A DNA stretch of 64,000 bases, taken from NCBI RefSeq assembly GCF_030369635.1, contig NZ_CP128474.1, forward strand, positions 2,976,001 to 3,040,000, in the 5' to 3' direction. This document shows, piece by piece, positions 38,904-46,958 of the stretch. Source of the stretch: Microbacterium arborescens. Its GTDB lineage: Bacteria; Actinomycetota; Actinomycetes; Actinomycetales; Microbacteriaceae. A program made the position numbers and the translations under genes. Position 1 is the stretch's first letter. Every line of letters starts with the position of its first letter. The notes beneath the pieces are model-generated. The model had not been told where the DNA came from. It made no database searches and worked only from the letters and a program-made list of their open reading frames with translations.

Positions 38904-39971
38904 ATGACCTCCCTGCACGACACGTCGGTGCGCGGTTTCGCGTCCGACAACTACTCCGGCATCCACCCGGAGGTCCTCGCGGCCATCACCGCCGCCAACG
39001 ACGGCCACCAGACCGCCTACGGGTCGGACGTGTACACCGCCCGCCTGCAGGAACTCGTCGGCGAGCACTTCGGCGACGGTGCAGAGGCCTTTCCGGTCTT
39101 CAACGGCACAGGCGCGAACGTCGCGGCCCTGCAGTCGATGCTGCCGCGCTGGGGCGCTGTGATCGCCGCGTCGACCGCGCACATCAACGTCGACGAGGGC
39201 GGGGCGCCCGAGCGCGTCGGCGGGATCAAGATCCTGAACGTCCCCGCCGACGACGGAAAGCTCACCCCCGAGCTCATCGACCGCGAGGCGTGGGGCTGGG
39301 GAGACGAGCACCGCGCGCAGCCGCTCGTGGTCTCGATCACCCAGTCGACCGAGCTCGGCACGCTGTACACGCCCGACGAGCTGCGGACGATCGCCGACCA
39401 CGTGCACGAACGCGGGATGCGGCTGCATATGGATGGCGCGCGCATCGCCAACGCCGCCGCAGCCTTGGGCCTGCCGCTGCGCGCCATCACGCGCGATGTC
39501 GGCGTCGATGTGCTCAGCTTCGGCGGCACGAAGAACGGCGCGATGCTCGGTGAGGCGATCGTCGTGCTCGACTCCGCGGCATCCGAGGGGCTGACCTACC
39601 TGCGCAAGCTCAACATGCAGCTGTCGTCGAAGATGCGCTTCGTCTCGGCACAGCTCGTCGCGCTGCTCGAGAACGACCTCTGGCGTCGCAACGCCGAGCA
39701 CGCGAACGGGATGGCGCAGCGCCTGCGCTCTGCCGTCGAGGCAGGGCTCGCCGATGGTTCAGTGCGGGGTGTGGAGTTCACGCAGCCGACGCAGGCCAAC
39801 GGCGTGTTCGCGGTGCTGCCCGAGGGCGTCGCCGACCGGCTGCGCGAGTCGTTCCGCTTCTACGATTGGGACGAGGCCCGCCGGGAGGTGCGCTGGATGT
39901 GCTCGTTCGACACGTCGGCATCCGACGTCGACGCGTTCGTCGCCGAGCTGGCGCGCCTCACGACCGAGTGA
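38904..39971 (+). CDS. Threonine aldolase-like PLP enzyme (beta-eliminating lyase family)
   Basis: The 355-residue fold-type I PLP protein has SDNYSGIHPEVLAAI at the start, FPVFNGTGANVAAL, the PLP-stabilising Asp177 in LHMDGARIANA, and the Schiff-base Lys210 in SFGGTKNGAM. These match low-specificity L-threonine aldolases, which cleave threonine/allo-threonine to glycine and acetaldehyde. ATG at 38904 is chosen over an in-frame GTG six codons upstream because AAAGGATGAGG precedes it. A strong hairpin follows 32 bases after the stop. Alternative activities such as beta-hydroxy-amino-acid lyase are possible. Confidence 0.9.
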   Translation: MTSLHDTSVRGFASDNYSGIHPEVLAAITAANDGHQTAYGSDVYTARLQELVGEHFGDGAEAFPVFNGTGANVAALQSMLPRWGAVIAASTAHINVDEGGAPERVGGIKILNVPADDGKLTPELIDREAWGWGDEHRAQPLVVSITQSTELGTLYTPDELRTIADHVHERGMRLHMDGARIANAAAALGLPLRAITRDVGVDVLSFGGTKNGAMLGEAIVVLDSAASEGLTYLRKLNMQLSSKMRFVSAQLVALLENDLWRRNAEHANGMAQRLRSAVEAGLADGSVRGVEFTQPTQANGVFAVLPEGVADRLRESFRFYDWDEARREVRWMCSFDTSASDVDAFVAELARLTTE

Positions 39972-40003
39972 CCACCGACTGACACGCGGCGCGACGCGCG
40001 ACA

Positions 40004-40039
40004 GAGAGCCGCGGCGGAATCGATCCGACCGCGGCTCTC
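40004..40039. terminator. Bidirectional hairpin terminator
   Basis: GAGAGCCGCGG (40004-40014) pairs perfectly with CCGCGGCTCTC (40029-40039) over 11 bases with a 14-base loop. It lies between the convergent threonine aldolase and VOC genes. Confidence 0.8.
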
Positions 40040-40045
40040 GTGCGT

Positions 40046-40501
40046 TCACGCGGCGGTGACGCTGAAGCTCCACGTGACGCCGAACCGGTCGGTGAGCATG
40101 CCGAAGCCGGCGCTCCACGCAGATGCCGCGAGCGGCTCGACGATGACGGCATCCGCGGCGAGCGCGTCCCACGGGCCGCGGAGTTCGTCGAGGCTTTCGG
40201 AACCGACCGAGACGAAGAACGCCTGATCGGTGAGGGTGGCGTTGTCGCGGCGGTGCGTCGAGCCGCCGCCGGCGATGGACCCCTCAGCGCTGCCCGGGAT
40301 GTCGTACGCCATGACGCGGAAGCCGTTGCTGCCGGCGACGAGCCCGAAGACGACGGCATCCGCGCCGGGCAGACCTGCGGGCATACCGACCTCGGCATAG
40401 GTGGTGATGGCGACGTGGCCGTCGAACGCGGCGCCGTAGAACTCGAGCGCCTGGCGGGCGTCGCCGCGGAAGTTGAGGTGGGGGGTGGTCTGAATGGTCA
40501 T
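40046..40501 (-). CDS. VOC/PhnB-like protein
   Basis: The 151-residue protein begins with PHLNFRGDARQALEFY, the signature of PhnB-like members of the vicinal oxygen chelate superfamily, followed by VFGLVAGSNGFRVMAYD and ending in GFGMLTDRFGVTWSF. Such proteins form dimeric beta-alpha-beta barrels that bind metals or small molecules; many are described only as 3-demethylubiquinone methyltransferase-like. ATG has AGGAG about 6 bases upstream. It is divergent from a WYL-domain regulator, which is a frequent gene pair and suggests direct control. Confidence 0.85.
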   Translation of the reverse strand: MTIQTTPHLNFRGDARQALEFYGAAFDGHVAITTYAEVGMPAGLPGADAVVFGLVAGSNGFRVMAYDIPGSAEGSIAGGGSTHRRDNATLTDQAFFVSVGSESLDELRGPWDALAADAVIVEPLAASAWSAGFGMLTDRFGVTWSFSVTAA

Positions 40502-40574
40502 TGCTGCTCCTGGGAAAGGGCCGGCCCGATCGGCTCGACGACCTCACCCTGACAGCCCTTCCGGTCAGTTTCTG

Positions 40575-40588
40575 TCCGCAATGACGGA
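40575..40588. promoter_or_regulatory. Possible operator TCCG-N6-CGGA
   Basis: A short inverted repeat within the 99-bp divergent spacer between the VOC gene and its WYL regulator. It is the only symmetrical site there apart from weak repeats of CTGACA/GGTCAG, so autoregulation could act here. The arms are only four bases long, hence low confidence. Confidence 0.25.
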
Positions 40589-40600
40589 TACGGTGAGGCG

Positions 40601-41575
40601 ATGACGACGACCTCGCGACTGCTGACCCTGCTGTCGCTCCTGCAGGCCCGCCGCGACTGGCCGGGCGCGGTGCTGGCCTCGCGTCTGGGAGTGAGCGACC
40701 GCACGGTGCGCCGCGACGTCGAGCGTCTGCGCGAGATGGGATACCGCATCCAGGCGACGACGGGCCTCGACGGCGGGTACCGGCTGGAGTCCGGCAGCGA
40801 GCTGCCGCCACTCCTGTTCGACGAGGACCAGACCATCGCCGTAGCCCTCGCCCTGCGGACGGCACCCGTGCTGGGCGCAGGGATCGGCGAGGCCGCCGCG
40901 CGGGCGCTCACGACGATCCGGCAGGTCATGCCCTCGAGACTCCGGCACCGCCTCGACGCCCTGACCCCGACCGTCGTGGCCCGCCCGGGGGATGCCGCCG
41001 TCGCAGACGTCTCGCTCGAGGTTCTGTCGACTCTCGCGAACGCCATCCGCGACGGACTGACCCTGCGGTTCGACTACGGCGAGGCGCGCGATGCGGATGC
41101 CGTCGGATCCACGCCGGCCCGACGCGCGGAGCCGCATCATCTCGTGGCGTCGTGCGGCCGCTGGTACCTGGTCGCGTGGGACCTCGACCGAGACGACTGG
41201 CGCCTGTACCGGGTGGACCGCATCCGGCCGCGCACACCGCTCGGCGCCGGCTTCGCGCGACGCACCGTACCCGGCGGCGACGTCGACGCGTTCGTGTCGG
41301 CACGCTTCCGCGGGTCGGACTCGGGCACGTGGCCCTGTCGCGGCTCCGTCATGCTGCACCTGCCGGCATCCGCTGTCATGCCCTTCGCCGGTGACGGCAC
41401 CGTCACGCCGCTCGACGACGGGCACTGTCGGCTTGAGGCCGGGTCGTGGTCGTGGACCGCGCTCGCGGCCTCGTTCGGGCGGTTCGACGCCGAGCTCGAG
41501 GTCGTCGGTCCCCCCGAGCTCGCCGACGCGTTCGCCCTCCTCGCCGCCCGCTACGCCCGCGCGTCCCCCGCCTGA
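40601..41575 (+). CDS. YafY-type transcriptional regulator with WYL domain
   Basis: The 324-residue protein has an N-terminal HTH (LLTLLSLLQARRDWPGAVLASRLGVSDRTVRRDVERLREMG), a helical connector, and the WYL ligand-binding domain with the eponymous RWYLVAWD near residue 190, followed by LYRVDRIRP. WYL proteins bind nucleic-acid or nucleotide-like ligands and often control DNA-repair, defence or detoxification genes. ATG has GGTGAGG close upstream. Divergence from the VOC protein makes that gene its most likely target. Confidence 0.92.
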   Translation: MTTTSRLLTLLSLLQARRDWPGAVLASRLGVSDRTVRRDVERLREMGYRIQATTGLDGGYRLESGSELPPLLFDEDQTIAVALALRTAPVLGAGIGEAAARALTTIRQVMPSRLRHRLDALTPTVVARPGDAAVADVSLEVLSTLANAIRDGLTLRFDYGEARDADAVGSTPARRAEPHHLVASCGRWYLVAWDLDRDDWRLYRVDRIRPRTPLGAGFARRTVPGGDVDAFVSARFRGSDSGTWPCRGSVMLHLPASAVMPFAGDGTVTPLDDGHCRLEAGSWSWTALAASFGRFDAELEVVGPPELADAFALLAARYARASPA

Positions 41576-41592
41576 CCGCCGGGGCGCGGGGG

Positions 41593-43512
41593 TCAGGCGC
41601 CGGCGAGCCAGGCCCGGTAAGCGTCGAACGAGTACGGGCGACCGAGGAAGTCGGCGACGAGGTCGGCCGCGTCACGGCTGCCGCCCGGCTCGAGGATGCG
41701 CTCGCGATAGCGGGTCGCGACGGAGGGATCCATCAGGTCGTCGCCGAACGCCGAGAGCAGGTCGCGGGCGATGACGAGGCTCCACTGGTACGTGTAGTAG
41801 CAGGCGCCGTATCCGGTGAGATGCCCGAAGCCGGCGTACGTGTGTCCGTTCGGCAGTGGGTGCACGGGCGACGACGCGCGGTACCAACCCTCGACCGCGG
41901 CCTGCAGGTCGCTCGGCCGTTCGACGTGCAGCCCGTACGAGACGTTGGCGTGGCCGAGCTGACGGGTCACCTCGAGGGCGCGGCCGAAGGCGTCGGCCAC
42001 CCGCATCCGCTCGACCAGGTCGGCCGGGATCGCCTCGCCGTCGGCGTTGCGCGCGAACGTCGCCAGCACGCCGGCGTCCCAGGCCCATTCCTCGAGCAGC
42101 TGGCTCGGCGCCTCGACGAAGTCCCACTCCGTCTCGATGCCGCTGAAGTCGGCCCAGACCGCATCGGCGCCGCCGAGGATGCCGTGGACGAGGTGGCCGA
42201 ACTCGTGGAAGAACGTCACGACCTGGTCGTGCTCGAGCAGTCCGCGCGAGAAGTTGCACAGCAGCACGCCCTCCGGGAGCGAACGTCCCGCGATGCCGGG
42301 CGCGAGGTTGAAGCACGCCGCGTGGTTGTACTTGCCTTCGCGCGGGTGGAGGTCGAGGTGGATCCGGCCGAGCCGGCGATCGCCGCGGACGACGTCGTAG
42401 CTGCGGACGTCCGCGTGCCAGGCTCCCGCATCGACGGGGACGTAGGTGACGTCGAGCAGTCGCGCGGTGACGTCGAGCACACCCGCCAGCACGTTGTCGA
42501 AGGCGAAGTACGCGCGCACGGCTTGGGCGTCGACGGCGTACTCCTCACGCTTGAGCGCGCTGAGGAGGTACCAGAGGTCGGCCGAGGTGACCGCATCGGC
42601 GTCGGGCTCGTCGACGCGCAGCCGCGCGAGCAGGCGGTCGTACTCGGCCGCGGCGGCCTCGCGGGTCGCCGCATCGATGTCATCGAGGAACGAGCGGATG
42701 GCGGCGCTCGAGCCGATCATGCGCGTCTCGGTCTCGTAGTCGGCCCAGTCGCCGTAGCCCAGCAGCTCGGCGCGCTCGGCGCGAACCGCGAGCAGCTCCC
42801 CGAGCACGGGATCGTTGTCGGGCCAGGCCAGGTCGTTGTACACCGACAGCAGCGCCGTGCGCGTCGAGCGGCGCACCGCGAACTCGCGCACGGGCATGAG
42901 GTCGGTGTACTCGGTCGTGAGGGTGATGAGGCCCTCGTCGTCGACCGGGTGAGCGTCGATGAAGTCCTGGGGCAGCCCCTCCAGCGCCTCGGCGGGGAGC
43001 TTCAGCTCGCGCCGGCCGTCGCGGATGTTGCGCGAGAACTGGAGCGACAGCTCGGTGTCACGCTCGGCGAGCGCCCGCAGCCGGTCGCGTGTCGCCTCGT
43101 CGCGGTCGACGCCGCCCCGGCGGAAGTCGCGCTGGATGTGTGCCAGCAGACGGCGGGCGGTGGCGTCGAGCCCGTCGGTGGCCAGCCCGTCGAACACGGC
43201 GAACAGCGCGGGGTCGAGCGCCCGCTGCGAGAGGAGCGCGTCGATCGCCTGCACGCGCGCCTCGGCCGCGGCCCGAACATCGGCGTCGGGGTGCGACTCG
43301 CTCAGCAGCGACGCCTCGGATGCCGCCTCGGCGACGGCGATCGACGCCTCGTTCCACAGCTGCAGACGGGCCAGCGGCGACAGCTCGTGCCCCGCGATCA
43401 GCTGGGCGTCGATCTCGCGGACGCGGGCGATGCGGGCATCCGGGCGCTCGGCGGCGAACGCGAGCCATCCGGCGTGGTCGGCGGGGAAGGCGAGGGGCTG
43501 CGGATCGGTCAT
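41593..43512 (-). CDS. M3-family oligopeptidase (thimet-like zinc peptidase)
   Basis: The 639-residue cytoplasmic peptidase has the M3 active site H436-E-F-G-H440 in FFHEFGHLVHG, with the third zinc ligand Glu in GIETEWDFVEAPSQ 25 residues later, and the substrate-binding Tyr/Gly segments GYGACYYTYQW near residue 590. Family members (OpdA, Dcp, thimet oligopeptidase) degrade peptides of about 5-20 residues. Length is slightly below the usual 650-700. ATG follows TAGGCT (43519-43524) by 6 bases, indicating a leaderless mRNA. No signal peptide is seen. Confidence 0.93.
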   Translation of the reverse strand: MTDPQPLAFPADHAGWLAFAAERPDARIARVREIDAQLIAGHELSPLARLQLWNEASIAVAEAASEASLLSESHPDADVRAAAEARVQAIDALLSQRALDPALFAVFDGLATDGLDATARRLLAHIQRDFRRGGVDRDEATRDRLRALAERDTELSLQFSRNIRDGRRELKLPAEALEGLPQDFIDAHPVDDEGLITLTTEYTDLMPVREFAVRRSTRTALLSVYNDLAWPDNDPVLGELLAVRAERAELLGYGDWADYETETRMIGSSAAIRSFLDDIDAATREAAAAEYDRLLARLRVDEPDADAVTSADLWYLLSALKREEYAVDAQAVRAYFAFDNVLAGVLDVTARLLDVTYVPVDAGAWHADVRSYDVVRGDRRLGRIHLDLHPREGKYNHAACFNLAPGIAGRSLPEGVLLCNFSRGLLEHDQVVTFFHEFGHLVHGILGGADAVWADFSGIETEWDFVEAPSQLLEEWAWDAGVLATFARNADGEAIPADLVERMRVADAFGRALEVTRQLGHANVSYGLHVERPSDLQAAVEGWYRASSPVHPLPNGHTYAGFGHLTGYGACYYTYQWSLVIARDLLSAFGDDLMDPSVATRYRERILEPGGSRDAADLVADFLGRPYSFDAYRAWLAGA

Positions 43513-43538
43513 GCCCCGAGCCTACGCAGGCTCGGTCC

Positions 43539-44150
43539 TCAGCGGAGCGCGCCCACCGAGGCGAGCGCGAGTCGGATGAGGGTGCCCCGACCGCCTTCCA
43601 TCTCGGCGGCGAGGGCATCGGATGCCGCTTCGGCGGGGTCGAGCCAGGTGACCTCGAGCGCGTCCTGACGGGGCTCGCAGGTACCCGTGACCGGCACGAC
43701 GAAGGCGAGCGACACGGCGTGCTGGCGGTCATCGTGGAACGGACTGACGCCGGGGATCGGGAAGTACTCGGCGACGGTGAAGGGCGTGGGCGATGCCGGC
43801 AGGAGCGGGAAGGCCATGGGCCCGAGGTCGTTCTCGACGTGACGGAATAGCGCGTCGCGGATCGTCTCGCCGTAGCGCACGCGACCCGAGACGATCGTGC
43901 GCGTCATCTCGCCGACCGGGGTGGCCCGCAGCAGGATGCCGACCTGGGTCACGGCGCCGAGACCGTCGGTGCGCACCGGCACCGCCTCGACGTAGAGCAT
44001 CGGCAGACGGCGGCGCGCCTCGGTGAGCTCGACATCGCTGAGCCAGGCCGGGTTCGTGGCTCCGCCGCCCGGGGCTCCGCGCAGCGGGTCGGCCGGGAGC
44101 GACGACTCGCCGCGCTCGTCGGGATCGGGATCGGGGGTGCGCACGGCCAT
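43539..44150 (-). CDS. DUF4916 (Nudix-like fold) protein
   Basis: The 203-residue protein matches the actinobacterial DUF4916 family: NPAWLSDVELTEARRRLPMLYVEAVPVR near residues 35-62, then GRVRYGETIRDALFRHVENDLGPMA, which resembles a Nudix box but lacks its REUXEE catalytic glutamates. A hydrolase activity is therefore doubtful. The first 30 residues are Asp/Pro-rich and likely disordered. The ATG is 6 bases after TATACA (44157-44162), the clearest -10 among the small genes. It is divergent from the alpha/beta hydrolase. Confidence 0.82.
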   Translation of the reverse strand: MAVRTPDPDPDERGESSLPADPLRGAPGGGATNPAWLSDVELTEARRRLPMLYVEAVPVRTDGLGAVTQVGILLRATPVGEMTRTIVSGRVRYGETIRDALFRHVENDLGPMAFPLLPASPTPFTVAEYFPIPGVSPFHDDRQHAVSLAFVVPVTGTCEPRQDALEVTWLDPAEAASDALAAEMEGGRGTLIRLALASVGALR

Positions 44151-44207
44151 GCCTCATGTATACCAATGACCCCCGGCGGTGTCGGAGGAGGCTGGCAGGA
44201 TGGTCGC

Positions 44208-44861
44208 ATGTCGTCCGTTCCGGCTCTCGATTCCGCGGCCGTGCGCTGGTCGGCCGCTCCCGCCGAGCGTGCCGGGCGGCCCCTGCTGGTGATGATGCAC
44301 GGCTATGGCTCAGACGAGAACGACCTGTTCGCCCTCGCACCGCATCTCCCCGCCGAGTACGTCGTGGCCGCGGTGCGCGCTCCGCTCACCCCACCCTTCC
44401 CGACGCCGGGGTGGTCGTGGTATCCGATCGAGGGCCTGAACGGTCGCGATCCGCAGGCGGCGACGGCATCCGCCCGCGCACTGACCGAGTGGATCGACGC
44501 GGAGCGGGGCGACGCGGCATCCGTCGGACTGCTCGGGTTCTCGCAGGGCGGGCTCATGGCGCTCGAGGCGCTCCGGCTCCGTCCGCACGATTACGCCTTC
44601 GCGGTGAATCTGTCGGGCTACGCCAATCCCGGCGACCTCGACACCGACGCCGAGCTCGCCCAACGGCGCCCACCCGTGTTCTGGGGCCGCGGCGCCCTCG
44701 ACGACGTCATCCCGCCTGCGCTCGTCGCCATCACCGCGCAGTGGCTGCCCGGCCGGGTCGACCTGAGCGGGCGCGTCTACCCCGACCTCGGGCATGCCGT
44801 CTCGGCCGAAGAGCTGCGAGATGTCGCGACCTTCCTGCACAAGCAGCTCCCGTCGGCGTAG
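44208..44861 (+). CDS. Alpha/beta hydrolase (phospholipase/carboxylesterase family)
   Basis: The 217-residue protein is a small alpha/beta hydrolase with the oxyanion strand LLVMMHGYGSDENDLFAL (residues about 27-44), nucleophile Ser in GLLGFSQGGLMALEAL near residue 113, catalytic Asp in GALDDVIPP and His in LGHAVSAEEL. It matches the carboxylesterase 2/phospholipase family, which hydrolyses short acyl esters. The ATG is 6 bases after CAGGAT (44196-44201). Its stop TAG forms part of a TAGACT hexamer that could be the promoter of the downstream leader/ABC-F unit. Confidence 0.9.
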   Translation: MSSVPALDSAAVRWSAAPAERAGRPLLVMMHGYGSDENDLFALAPHLPAEYVVAAVRAPLTPPFPTPGWSWYPIEGLNGRDPQAATASARALTEWIDAERGDAASVGLLGFSQGGLMALEALRLRPHDYAFAVNLSGYANPGDLDTDAELAQRRPPVFWGRGALDDVIPPALVAITAQWLPGRVDLSGRVYPDLGHAVSAEELRDVATFLHKQLPSA

Positions 44862-44999
44862 ACTTCCCGGGCCCCTGTCCCGAGTGTGAGGAACGACCGT
44901 TGATCGGTTTCGACGCGACCGCGCTGTGATCCCGCGCTGATCCGTCGACCCTTCGGGCGTCCGACCAGGCCAGCGCATTCTTCGATTTCCGCGCTGGCC
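44859..44999 (+). promoter_or_regulatory. Possible attenuation leader of ABC-F gene (promoter, leader ORF, hairpin)
   Basis: Three elements are arranged in order. TAGACT (44859-44864) may be a -10. A 10-codon ORF starts at TTG 44900, with AGGA seven bases upstream, and encodes MIGFDATAL before a TGA at 44927. A 9-base stem, GGCCAGCGC/GCGCTGGCC (44968-44976 with 44991-44999), follows, 78 bases before the ABC-F start. Antibiotic-responsive ABC-F genes are often controlled by such leaders; here it is inference. Confidence 0.4.
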
Positions 45000-45076
45000 G
45001 CCGGACCGTTCCGCCCCGGTCGGGGTGTCTTCGGTGTCGGTCGCGCCCGCGCCCGACGACATCCGAGGAGGCAGTC

Positions 45077-46747
45077 ATGCCCCATCCCGCACCCGCGGTC
45101 GTCCTCGACCGCATCACCCTCATCCACCCCGACGGCACCCCTGCCGTGCTCGACGTATCGGGAACCTTCGGCGCCGCACGCACCGGCCTCGTCGGCCGCA
45201 ACGGCTCGGGCAAGACCACGCTGCTGCGGCTGATCGCAGGCGAGCTCATACCGACATCGGGCTCGGTCACCACGTCGGGGCGGGTCGAGCTGCTGCCGCA
45301 GCGCCTGACACTCGACGTCGAGCGGCGGGTCGCCGACCTGCTCGGCGTCGCCGCCGTCGTCGATGCCGTCCGCGCCGTCGAGTCGGGAGACGTCGACCCT
45401 CGCCATTTCGACACGATCGGCGATGACTGGGACGCCGAGGCTCGAGCTGTCGCCGCGCTGACGGCGGCCGGCCTGCCGCCCGGGGCTCTGGACCGCCGCA
45501 TCGGCGAGCTCTCGGGCGGTGAGGCCGTGCTCGCCGCGCTCGTCGGAGTGCGACTGCGCGGCGCCGAGATCGCGCTGCTCGACGAACCCACGAACAACCT
45601 CGATCGCGACGCGCGCGAGCGGGTCGGCGAGCTCGTGCGTGGGTGGCGGGGTGCGCTCGTCGTCGTCAGCCACGACACGACCCTGCTCGAGCTGATGGAC
45701 GACACCGCCGAGCTCTACGGCTCCGAGCTCGACGTGTTCGGGGGTCCGTACTCGCAGTGGCGGACGTGGCGCGACACCGAGCAGGCGGCTGCGCGGGCGG
45801 CCGAGACCACCGCGGCCGCGACTCTCCGACGCGAGCGCCGGGACCGGGTCGAGACCGAGACGAAGCTCGCCCGGCGGGCTGGGATGGGAGCCAAGGCACA
45901 GCGGGAGAAGCGCGTGCCCGGGATCATCTCCGGCAACCGCGCATCGGCCGCGCAGGTGTCGGCGGGTCGCGCGCGCGGCGAGGCGTCTGATCGCGAGGCG
46001 GCGGCCCGGTCGGCCCTGGATGCGGCGGGCCGGCGGGTCCGCGACGACGACACCGTGCGGATCGACCTGCCCGACCCGGGTGTCGCGGCGGGCCGGCGCC
46101 TCGCGACGATCGGCGACGGTGAGCGCTCGTGGATCGTGCAGGGGCCCGAACGGGTGGCGCTCGTCGGCCCCAACGGCGCGGGGAAGACGACCCTGCTCGA
46201 GGCGCTGGTGCGGTCGGCGAGCGCTAATTCCTCAGAATCCGACGCTCCTGCGCCCCCTCACCCCGGCGGCGGCCCGCCGGATGGCCCGGAAATGAGGAGT
46301 TGCGGCACGGCCGCCGCGCACACCGATCGCGTCGGATACCTCTCGCAGCGGATCGACGGCCTGCGGGATGAGGCGACGGTGCTCGACAGCGTGCGGGAGG
46401 CTGCGCCCGCGGCCACCGACGTCGAGCTGCGCAATCGCCTGGCGCGGTTCCTGCTGCGCGGCGACACCGTGCTGCGGCCCGTTGCGGCGCTGTCGGGCGG
46501 TGAGCGGTTCCGGCTGGCGCTGGCGTGCGCGCTCCTGGCGGATCCCCCGCCGCAGCTGCTCGTCCTCGACGAGCCGACGAACAACCTCGACCTCGACACG
46601 GTCGATCAGCTGGTGCAGGCGCTGTCCGCGTACCGCGGGGCGGTGCTCGTCGTCAGCCACGACGACGGCTTCCTCTCGCGCTTCGCACCCGGCCTGACGC
46701 TCGAGCTGCGTGACGGCCGGCTCAGCGAGGTCTCGCCCTCGTCGTGA
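45077..46747 (+). CDS. ABC-F family ATPase
   Basis: The 556-residue protein has two soluble ABC cassettes and no membrane segments: Walker A1 GRNGSGKTT (residues 40-48), signature LSGGEAVLA, Walker B IALLDEPTNNLD; Walker A2 GPNGAGKTT near residue 365, LSGGERFRLA and LLVLDEPTNNLD. The two are joined by a charged linker near 230-310 (the P-site tRNA interaction motif region). ABC-F proteins act on the ribosome as translation factors or antibiotic-protection proteins. ATG has GAGGAGG upstream. Unusually, just after Walker A2 there is an insertion of about 30 residues (Ser, Pro, Gly-rich) that coincides with a palindromic DNA element. Which antibiotic, if any, is involved cannot be told. Confidence 0.9.
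   Translation: MPHPAPAVVLDRITLIHPDGTPAVLDVSGTFGAARTGLVGRNGSGKTTLLRLIAGELIPTSGSVTTSGRVELLPQRLTLDVERRVADLLGVAAVVDAVRAVESGDVDPRHFDTIGDDWDAEARAVAALTAAGLPPGALDRRIGELSGGEAVLAALVGVRLRGAEIALLDEPTNNLDRDARERVGELVRGWRGALVVVSHDTTLLELMDDTAELYGSELDVFGGPYSQWRTWRDTEQAAARAAETTAAATLRRERRDRVETETKLARRAGMGAKAQREKRVPGIISGNRASAAQVSAGRARGEASDREAAARSALDAAGRRVRDDDTVRIDLPDPGVAAGRRLATIGDGERSWIVQGPERVALVGPNGAGKTTLLEALVRSASANSSESDAPAPPHPGGGPPDGPEMRSCGTAAAHTDRVGYLSQRIDGLRDEATVLDSVREAAPAATDVELRNRLARFLLRGDTVLRPVAALSGGERFRLALACALLADPPPQLLVLDEPTNNLDLDTVDQLVQALSAYRGAVLVVSHDDGFLSRFAPGLTLELRDGRLSEVSPSS
46226..46301. repeat. Palindromic element inside the ABC-F coding sequence
   Basis: AATTCCTCA (46226-46234) and TGAGGAGTT (46293-46301) are near-perfect inverted arms, and the centre holds a second hairpin CCGGCGG/CCGCCGG (46263-46269 with 46274-46280). 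The reading frame stays open through it and yields a proline/glycine-rich insert between conserved ABC-F motifs. The arm AACTCCTC-A-TTTCCGGG resembles the element at 27850-27891. Confidence 0.6.
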
Positions 46748-46749
46748 GC

Positions 46750-46862
46750 CGAGGTCCCCGGTGCCCGTGGGGGTCGAGGTCCCCGTTGGGCCGGGCCGAC
46801 AACAACGAGGTCCCCGTTGGGCCGGGAATGCCCGTCCTGTTCCCGGCCCAAGTGGGACCTCG
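46750..46862. repeat. GAGGTCCCCGTTGGGCC direct repeats ending in an inverted copy (REP-like)
   Basis: A 21-bp unit occurs twice exactly (46775-46795 and 46806-46826), preceded by a partial copy at about 46750, and once inverted with two mismatches (46842-46862). The last direct and the inverted copy form a 21-base hairpin with a 15-base loop, which probably ends ABC-F transcription before lhr. The arrangement is typical of REP/BIME-like intergenic repeats. Confidence 0.75.
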
Positions 46863-46863
46863 C

Positions 46864-46892
46864 GGGGCGGGGCGGGGCGGGGCGGGGGCGGG
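46864..46892 (+). other. G-quadruplex-prone G-tract
   Basis: Six runs of three to five G separated by single C on the plus strand, immediately after the hairpin repeat and about 65 bases before the lhr start. Four-tetrad G-quadruplexes with one-base loops are expected to be very stable on the coding strand. Function unknown. Confidence 0.6.
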
Positions 46893-46958
46893 CTGGCATG
46901 GCGGATGCCGCGGGCGCAAGACCGCGCCGATGTCGGAGGTCCGCGCGAAGATGAAGGC

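Noticed and set aside
37203..39701. 832-codon minus-strand open frame over DUF6421 and threonine aldolase
   Set aside because: Antisense to two clear proteins; repetitive charged composition.
41432..41438. CTTGAGG as a second SoxR site
   Set aside because: Only a half site, inside the WYL regulator gene, without a symmetrical partner.
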